From NCBI GenBank assembly GCA_946480925.1, contig CAMLLU010000033.1, positions 1-60,512 on the forward strand: a DNA stretch of 60,512 nucleotides. Reading direction: 5' to 3'. The notes beneath the pieces are model-generated. The model saw nothing but the letters and a program-made list of their open reading frames with translations. It did not search any database and was not told the DNA's origin. The first letter of the stretch is position 1, and each line of letters opens with the position of its first letter. This DNA is from an uncultured Rivibacter sp. (GTDB taxonomy: Bacteria > Pseudomonadota > Gammaproteobacteria > Burkholderiales > Burkholderiaceae). Both the position numbers and the translations under genes were made by a program. This document shows positions 56,135-60,512 of the stretch, one piece after another.

Positions 56135-57442
56135 ATGCCTCGTCCGAATGCGAACTCTCGCGCCCGTCTTGGCACACGCGCATGGATCTGCGGGCTGGTC
56201 CTTGCGGCAGCACCGGCGGCGCAGGCGCTGGACCTGCCGGAAGGCTGGACGGCTGAGCCGATCCAGCTGGCGCCGGGCGTCAGATCGATCAGCTTCCTCC
56301 ACCTCAACAACCGTGGCGAGGTGATGGGCCAGGTCAGCATGGAGGGCAGCTCTTCCGGCGTGTATCTCTACAGCGGCGGGCGGATGTCGATCCTTCCGTC
56401 TCCGGCCGGTGCCGAGGGTCGCCTCCTGTGGGTTTACAAGATGAACGACGTGGGGCAGGCGATCCTGACCGGCGGTGGTCAACGCTTCCTCTACGACAAC
56501 GGCCGATACCGCGACTTCTCCATCCCGGAGCAATCGGGCGCATCCCTGCAGGATGTCAACAACCGAGGCGACGTGCTGACGGATCGCTACGTGCTGAACG
56601 CCAATGGTCAGACACGATCCTTCGTCGACCCGCGTTTTTCCGCGCGCGCCATGACCGACAGCGGTCTCGTGGTCGGAACAGTCCAGGCGGCCGACGGCAC
56701 CAGCTATACGGCCCTGGACGATGGCAGCAGTCTGACGAGGGTCGGCCTGCCTGGCATGTCCGTTGGAATGGTCAACGATGCCGGCGAGATGGCCGGCACC
56801 TTCAACAACACGGCCGTGTTCATCGACCGGCAGGGGCAGGTGACGGAAATCGGTCGTTTTGGCGGGTTGAGCAGCCGCGCCGTCGATATCACCGACCGGG
56901 GTGAAGTGATCGGCATGGCGGAATACACCCCACCCGGGCTGAGGTACCCGACGTTCCATACTTTCGTGTACCACGACGGCGTGGCGAATGACATCACCGA
57001 CGACTTCCGGTGGCAGGACAGGGCCTCGTACTCGGCGTCGGTCATCGATTCGAATGACCTCGGGCAGATGCTCCTGGACGTTTGGTTTCGCATGGACGGC
57101 TGGCTCGCTCAGCGCATGTACCTGTGGGACCACGGCAAGATCACCGACCTGACCGCCATGGGCATCGGGGGACCTGGAGTGAGTTTTCCGATCCTCAACG
57201 AGGTCGGGCAGATCGCCTCGTATGTCTGGGTCGGCAACGAGCAGTGGCAGCCCTTCCTGCTGACGCCGGTGCCCGAACCGCAGACGTTCGCCTTGCTGGG
57301 CGCCGGGCTGCTGGCGCTGGGTGTGCTGCGGCGCCGGCAGAGAGGGCTCGCCAGCCCGCGAACAGATCGCTCGGGACTTCTCGCCAGCCGCAGCCCTCGG
57401 GGGGGAGACAAGGCTAGGCCGAACCCGCATCACGCTGCCTGA
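56135..57442 (+). CDS. HAF-repeat PEP-CTERM secreted protein
   Basis: This 435-residue exported protein has a signal peptide (MPRPNANSRARLGTRAWICG, ending AQA) and a row of HAF-like repeats with NNRGEVMG, NDVGQAIL, NNRGDVL, NDAGEMAG and TDRGEVIG. The sorting signal PVPEPQTFALLGAGLLALGVLRRRQR is at about residues 378-404 (PEP, hydrophobic helix, Arg cluster). Normally the protein ends just after the Arg cluster, but here 31 more residues follow, perhaps from a lost stop codon. Exosortase genes are not in the window. Confidence 0.82.
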   Translation: MPRPNANSRARLGTRAWICGLVLAAAPAAQALDLPEGWTAEPIQLAPGVRSISFLHLNNRGEVMGQVSMEGSSSGVYLYSGGRMSILPSPAGAEGRLLWVYKMNDVGQAILTGGGQRFLYDNGRYRDFSIPEQSGASLQDVNNRGDVLTDRYVLNANGQTRSFVDPRFSARAMTDSGLVVGTVQAADGTSYTALDDGSSLTRVGLPGMSVGMVNDAGEMAGTFNNTAVFIDRQGQVTEIGRFGGLSSRAVDITDRGEVIGMAEYTPPGLRYPTFHTFVYHDGVANDITDDFRWQDRASYSASVIDSNDLGQMLLDVWFRMDGWLAQRMYLWDHGKITDLTAMGIGGPGVSFPILNEVGQIASYVWVGNEQWQPFLLTPVPEPQTFALLGAGLLALGVLRRRQRGLASPRTDRSGLLASRSPRGGDKARPNPHHAA

Positions 57443-57463
57443 CCCCACCTGCTGCGTCTGCCC

Positions 57464-58143
57464 ATGTTCCTGTCGTGTCTGTTCGCGGTCTCGGCTGCTG
57501 CTGCGACCGAGCATCCGTACGTTGCCGGCCGAGGCCGGCAACGCCCGTGAGGTGATCGGCATGAACCAGTCGGGGCAGGTGCTGGGCACCAGCTCCGGCG
57601 GCTCCAACTACATCTATGCCAACGGTGTGACCACCAACATCGGCAGCGGGTGGGCACGGGGCATCAACAACCGTGGCGATGTGCTCATGGACGATCGTGC
57701 TCGCCTTGCAGACGGTACGACGCGCCAGTTCCTGGTGCCGCTGAACCCAAGGGCCGTCACCGACAACGGCCAGGTGCAGGGCAGCTACTACGATGGCGCG
57801 TCATCACGGCTGGTGGTGGACTCAGGTAGGCACGCGCTTCTGGGGCGGCAACTCCATGACCTACCGGTACTTCCTGTGGGACAACGGCCGAGTCGAAGAC
57901 CTGGGCCAGCTGGCGGCCGCGTTCGGCGACTTCGTCGGCCTGACCTACAGGCCTCCGATGCTGAACGACCTTGGCCAGATCGCGCTGAGTGCGTCCACGG
58001 GAACCGGTGGCATCGTGCCGCTCGTCCTCACGCCGGTGCCGGAGATCGCCATGCTGCTGGCCGGCCTGGGCCTGCGCCGGCGCGGGCTCAGCCCTCGAAC
58101 AGGTCACCCGGGCCTGCCGCAGCCGAGCTGCGCGGCGGCGTGA
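57464..58143 (+). pseudogene. Decayed paralogue of the PEP-CTERM protein
   Basis: Three pieces in different frames together resemble the preceding gene. A signal-like MFLSCLFAVSAAAATEHPYV (57464) is followed by NAREVIGMNQSGQVLGTSSGG with NNRGDVLMDD (from about 57540) and then FWGGNSMTYRYFLWDNGRVED (from about 57829) ending [18 protein letters not shown]. Two frame changes are needed, near 57530 and 57820. The first lies at a perfect GTTGCCGGCC/GGCCGGCAAC hairpin (57521-57542). The end overlaps ruvB on the other strand. Confidence 0.75.
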
Positions 58144-59161
58144 GCCCCAGGTGCCGCCACGCGGCCAGCGTGGCGATGCGCCCGCGCGGCGTGCGCTGCA
58201 GGTAGCCCTGCTGGATGAGGTAGGGCTCGATCACGTCTTCGATGGTGTCGCGCTCTTCGCCGATGGCCGCGGCCAGGTTGTCCAGGCCAACCGGCCCGCC
58301 GTCGAACTTGTGGATCACCGCTTCGAGCAGCTTGCGGTCCATGATGTCGAAGCCCTGCGGGTCCACGTCGAGCATGGCGAGCGCCTTGTCGGCGATGGTC
58401 TTGCTGATGCGGCCATCGCTCTTGACCTCGGCGTAATCGCGCACGCGGCGCAGCAGGCGGTTGGCGATGCGCGGTGTGCCGCGTGAACGGCGCGCGATTT
58501 CGGTGGCGCCTTCGGGGTCGATGGCCGCATTGAGCAGGCCGGCCGAACGCGAGACGATGCGCGAGAGCTCCTCGGGCGAATAGAACTCCAGCCGCGCAAC
58601 GATGCCGAAGCGGTCGCGCAAGGGGTTGGTCAGCATGCCCGCGCGCGTGGTGGCGCCCACCAGCGTGAAGGGCTGCAGGTCGAGCTTGATCGAGCGGGCT
58701 GCGGGGCCTTCGCCGATCATGATGTCGATCTGGTAGTCCTCGAGCGCGGGGTAGAGGATCTCTTCGACCACCGGCGAGAGGCGGTGGATCTCGTCGATGA
58801 AGAGCACGTCGTTGCGCTCGAGGTTGGTGAGGATGGCCGCGAGGTCCTTCGGCTTCTCGAGTACCGGGCCCGAGGTCTGGCGCAGGTTCACGCCGAGCTC
58901 GTGGGCAATGATGTGGCTGAGGGTCGTCTTGCCCAGGCCGGGCGGGCCGAACAGCAGCACGTGGTCGAGGGCTTCTGCACGCTTCTTGGCCGCGCCGATG
59001 AAGATCTCGAGCTGTTCGCGCGCCTTCGATTGGCCGACGTATTCGTCCAGCAGCTTGGGGCGCAGCGCGCGCTCCAGCGCCTCTTCATTGGGCGAGGCGG
59101 GCGCAGCGCTCACCACGCGGCGCGGCGGCGCTGGGGCGAAGTCGTCGGTCTGGATGGCCAT
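58088..59161 (-). CDS. ruvB: Holliday junction branch migration helicase RuvB
   Basis: This 357-residue AAA+ motor drives branch migration with RuvA. It has Walker [15 protein letters not shown], Walker [11 protein letters not shown], sensor [10 protein letters not shown] and the RuvB C-terminal winged helix with [16 protein letters not shown] and [10 protein letters not shown]. It lies 26 bp after ruvA; no ruvC is in view. Its last 56 bp overlap the PEP-CTERM pseudogene. Confidence 0.97.
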   Translation of the reverse strand: MAIQTDDFAPAPPRRVVSAAPASPNEEALERALRPKLLDEYVGQSKAREQLEIFIGAAKKRAEALDHVLLFGPPGLGKTTLSHIIAHELGVNLRQTSGPVLEKPKDLAAILTNLERNDVLFIDEIHRLSPVVEEILYPALEDYQIDIMIGEGPAARSIKLDLQPFTLVGATTRAGMLTNPLRDRFGIVARLEFYSPEELSRIVSRSAGLLNAAIDPEGATEIARRSRGTPRIANRLLRRVRDYAEVKSDGRISKTIADKALAMLDVDPQGFDIMDRKLLEAVIHKFDGGPVGLDNLAAAIGEERDTIEDVIEPYLIQQGYLQRTPRGRIATLAAWRHLGLTPPRSSAAAGPGDLFEG

Positions 59162-59187
59162 GGTGGGTTCGGATTATCCGGCCGCCG

Positions 59188-59763
59188 TCACCGCGCCAGC
59201 GACTTCAGCGCGAGCTTGATGCCGTCGCTCACGCCCACGTCCTTGGGCAGCGCCTTGAGCGCCAGCGCGGCTTCCTTCTCGGAGTAGCCGAGCGCGATGA
59301 GCGCCTGCAGCACGTCGGCCTGCGCATCGCTTTCGACGCTGGCAGGTGACGCCGTGAGCTCGGCGCCGAGCTTGCCCTTGAGCTCGAGCAGCAGGCGCTC
59401 GGCGGTCTTCTTGCCGATGCCCGGGATCTTCACCAGGCGGCCGGCCTCTTGCAGGCTCACGGCTTGCGCGAGCTCGGCGACGGACAGGCCGGAGAGGATG
59501 GCAAGCGCGGTGCGCGGGCCGACGCCGGAGATCTTGATGAGCTGGCGGAAGGTGGCGCGCTCTTCAGTCGTGAGGAAGCCGAAGAGGATCTGCGCGTCTT
59601 CACGCACGATGAAGTGCGTGAGCAGCGTGACGCGCTCGCCGAGGTTGGGCAGGTTGTAGAAGCTGCTCATCGGCACATCGACTTCGTAGGCGACGCCGTT
59701 GACGTCGATGAGGACGAGCGGGGGCGTTTTTTCCGCGATGACGCCGGTTAGTCTGCCGATCAT
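59188..59763 (-). CDS. ruvA: Holliday junction DNA helicase subunit RuvA
   Basis: This 191-residue protein binds Holliday junctions and holds RuvB. It begins [20 protein letters not shown] (OB domain), with helix-hairpin-helix text [14 protein letters not shown] and [20 protein letters not shown], and a C-terminal domain ([20 protein letters not shown]). Its 5' codons are A/C-rich at third positions and lie next to the large repeat. Confidence 0.97.
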   Translation of the reverse strand: MIGRLTGVIAEKTPPLVLIDVNGVAYEVDVPMSSFYNLPNLGERVTLLTHFIVREDAQILFGFLTTEERATFRQLIKISGVGPRTALAILSGLSVAELAQAVSLQEAGRLVKIPGIGKKTAERLLLELKGKLGAELTASPASVESDAQADVLQALIALGYSEKEAALALKALPKDVGVSDGIKLALKSLAR

Positions 59764-59813
59764 GGGGCGGGATTATGGGTTGGGGTTGGTGTGGCTTGTA
59801 CTGGTGTGTCTTG

Positions 59814-60402
59814 GTTGCCTTCGTGCTGATTCATCTTGTCGATGAGATAGCCCGCTGGATTGGTTGCTTTTGTGTGGGGGTGTTTTGTCGATGTGACCCG
59901 GCAGGCGGGTAACTTTGGTGTTCACTCACTTCGCTACGCGAAATGAGTGAACCGCCGCTGCGCGAACATTTGCGGGGCCCAAATGAAAGTCACCAAAGCA
60001 AAGGGCCTGAATGCAACACCATGCACTCTCACCGTTCGAAGTGGAGGCACGGTCCGGCGGGCCACTTGGAAAGGCAGTGCTTCATCGAAGCAATGGCGCA
60101 CTCGTCAACTACGGCTCGCTGCGCATTGCCAAGAAAAGACGCGGCCCGCGCCGGCCTGGGAGGCCGGCACTAGCAGTGCTACGGAGAAGCCAGCAGAACG
60201 ACGGTACCTTGGGCGAGAAAGCCAAGGCGTTCAAAGCTGAATGTTGGGCGGGGTCTCGAGAGAAGCAGGGCTCGAATGCGGTTCAGGCCCTCTTCTTTGG
60301 TGACTTTCTTCTGGGCCCCGCAGAAGAAAGTTACCCGCCTGCCGGGGCGGACTCCCGGCGGGCTGCTACCTCGACAAGATGAATCAACACGAAGGCAACC
60401 AA
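59814..60402. repeat. About 0.6-kb palindromic repeat element
   Basis: The outer arms (GTTGCCTTCGTGCTGATTCA at 59814 onward and its inverse ending 60399) are nearly perfect. Inner arms also match inversely: CCGGCAGGCGGGTAACTTT and GGGGCCC...AAAGTCACCAAAG...GGGCCTGAA. The centre (about 60030-60280) is unpaired and has no convincing gene. Pieces recur at 40808-40880. The whole 663-bp gap between ruvA and the next gene (59764-60426) is otherwise empty of genes. Confidence 0.85.
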
Positions 60403-60426
60403 AAAAGCACAAAAACCGAAAAGAGC

Positions 60427-60512
60427 CTACCTCCGAAACAACCCCAACCTCTGCGCCTCCAACGCCGCCTCAGCCCGAGAACTCACATTGAGCTTCCGAT
60501 AGATCTGCTTCA
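60427..60512 (-). CDS. LuxR-type regulator, C-terminal end (cut by window)
   Basis: The last 27 codons are KQIYRKLNVSSRAEAALEAQ then RLGLFRR and a stop (TAG at 60427-60429). This is the end of a LuxR/NarL helix-turn-helix domain, whose recognition helix normally precedes IYRKLNVSSR. The rest lies beyond the window. Its last codons are G/T-rich (TTG, GGG, AGG) where they meet the palindromic repeat. Confidence 0.85.
   Translation of the reverse strand, partial: KQIYRKLNVSSRAEAALEAQRLGLFRR

Noticed and set aside
59947..60240. Small ORFs inside the 0.6-kb palindrome
   Set aside because: They lie in repeat arms and an unpaired centre, overlap each other in all frames and lack a ribosome site or known family.

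Overview
The window is GC-rich (roughly two thirds G+C) with strong G/C third-position bias. Gene content (DUF1840, beta-type porin, TogMNAB/Ogl pectin genes, Udh, PEP-CTERM proteins, cox-type hydroxylase genes) suggests a plant-associated Burkholderiales bacterium, perhaps of the Rhizobacter/Roseateles/Mitsuaria kind. The genus is an inference; the sequence does not prove it.

Region 1 (1-27.5 kb) is a near-complete pectin-use locus. A minus-strand operon (udh, lactonase, dctPQM) imports uronates and oxidises them. It diverges from kdgK. A rhamnogalacturonan acetylesterase, a porin and kdgF lie on the minus strand; kdgF diverges from a 17-kb plus-strand run: kduI, kduD, togMNAB, ogl, two modular pectate lyases, a pectinesterase, two lipoprotein pectate lyases, a MATE exporter and the IclR-family regulator kdgR. 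Together these cover surface depolymerisation, outer- and inner-membrane uptake, cytoplasmic cleavage, conversion through DKI and KDG to KDPG, and a parallel oxidative route for free galacturonate. Two sites resemble the KdgR box (9279-9295 and 4671-4685), and a variant palindrome precedes kdgR.

Region 2 (28.8-32.2 kb) is the most unusual part. Two minus-strand genes of lower GC and atypical sequence encode a 748-residue repeat protein and a methyltransferase with a disordered N-terminus. Each has an hrpII/PIP-type box (TTCG-N16-TTCG) about 65 bp before its start. They look like two undescribed type III effectors in a HrpB/HrpX-type regulon. A class V aminotransferase, a MipA-like protein, a phosphoesterase and a PagL lipid A deacylase flank them.

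Region 3 (34.7-42.7 kb) carries xdhC and coxS-L-M-D-E-G-like genes for a form-II (AYRGAGR) molybdenum hydroxylase. A large hairpin repeat sits between coxD and coxE, with opposite keto/amino base skew on its two sides.

Region 4 (42.9-48.9 kb) is a stress/envelope cluster: a lone receiver protein, a NarL-type regulator, a ferritin-like protein, an entericidin-like lipoprotein, a CHASE3 histidine kinase, CsbD, DUF1328, DUF883 and YqjE-like proteins. The palindrome TGTCAG-N6-CTGACA occurs in both divergent promoters here.

Region 5 (48.9-60.5 kb) holds ordinary genes (saccharopine dehydrogenase family with an Lrp regulator, cyclopropane synthase-like, PEBP, histidine phosphatase, D-threonine aldolase-like, sterol desaturase), a PEP-CTERM protein plus a decayed copy, ruvBA, a 0.6-kb palindromic repeat and the end of a LuxR-type regulator. 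I saw no tRNA, rRNA, CRISPR array or transposase.
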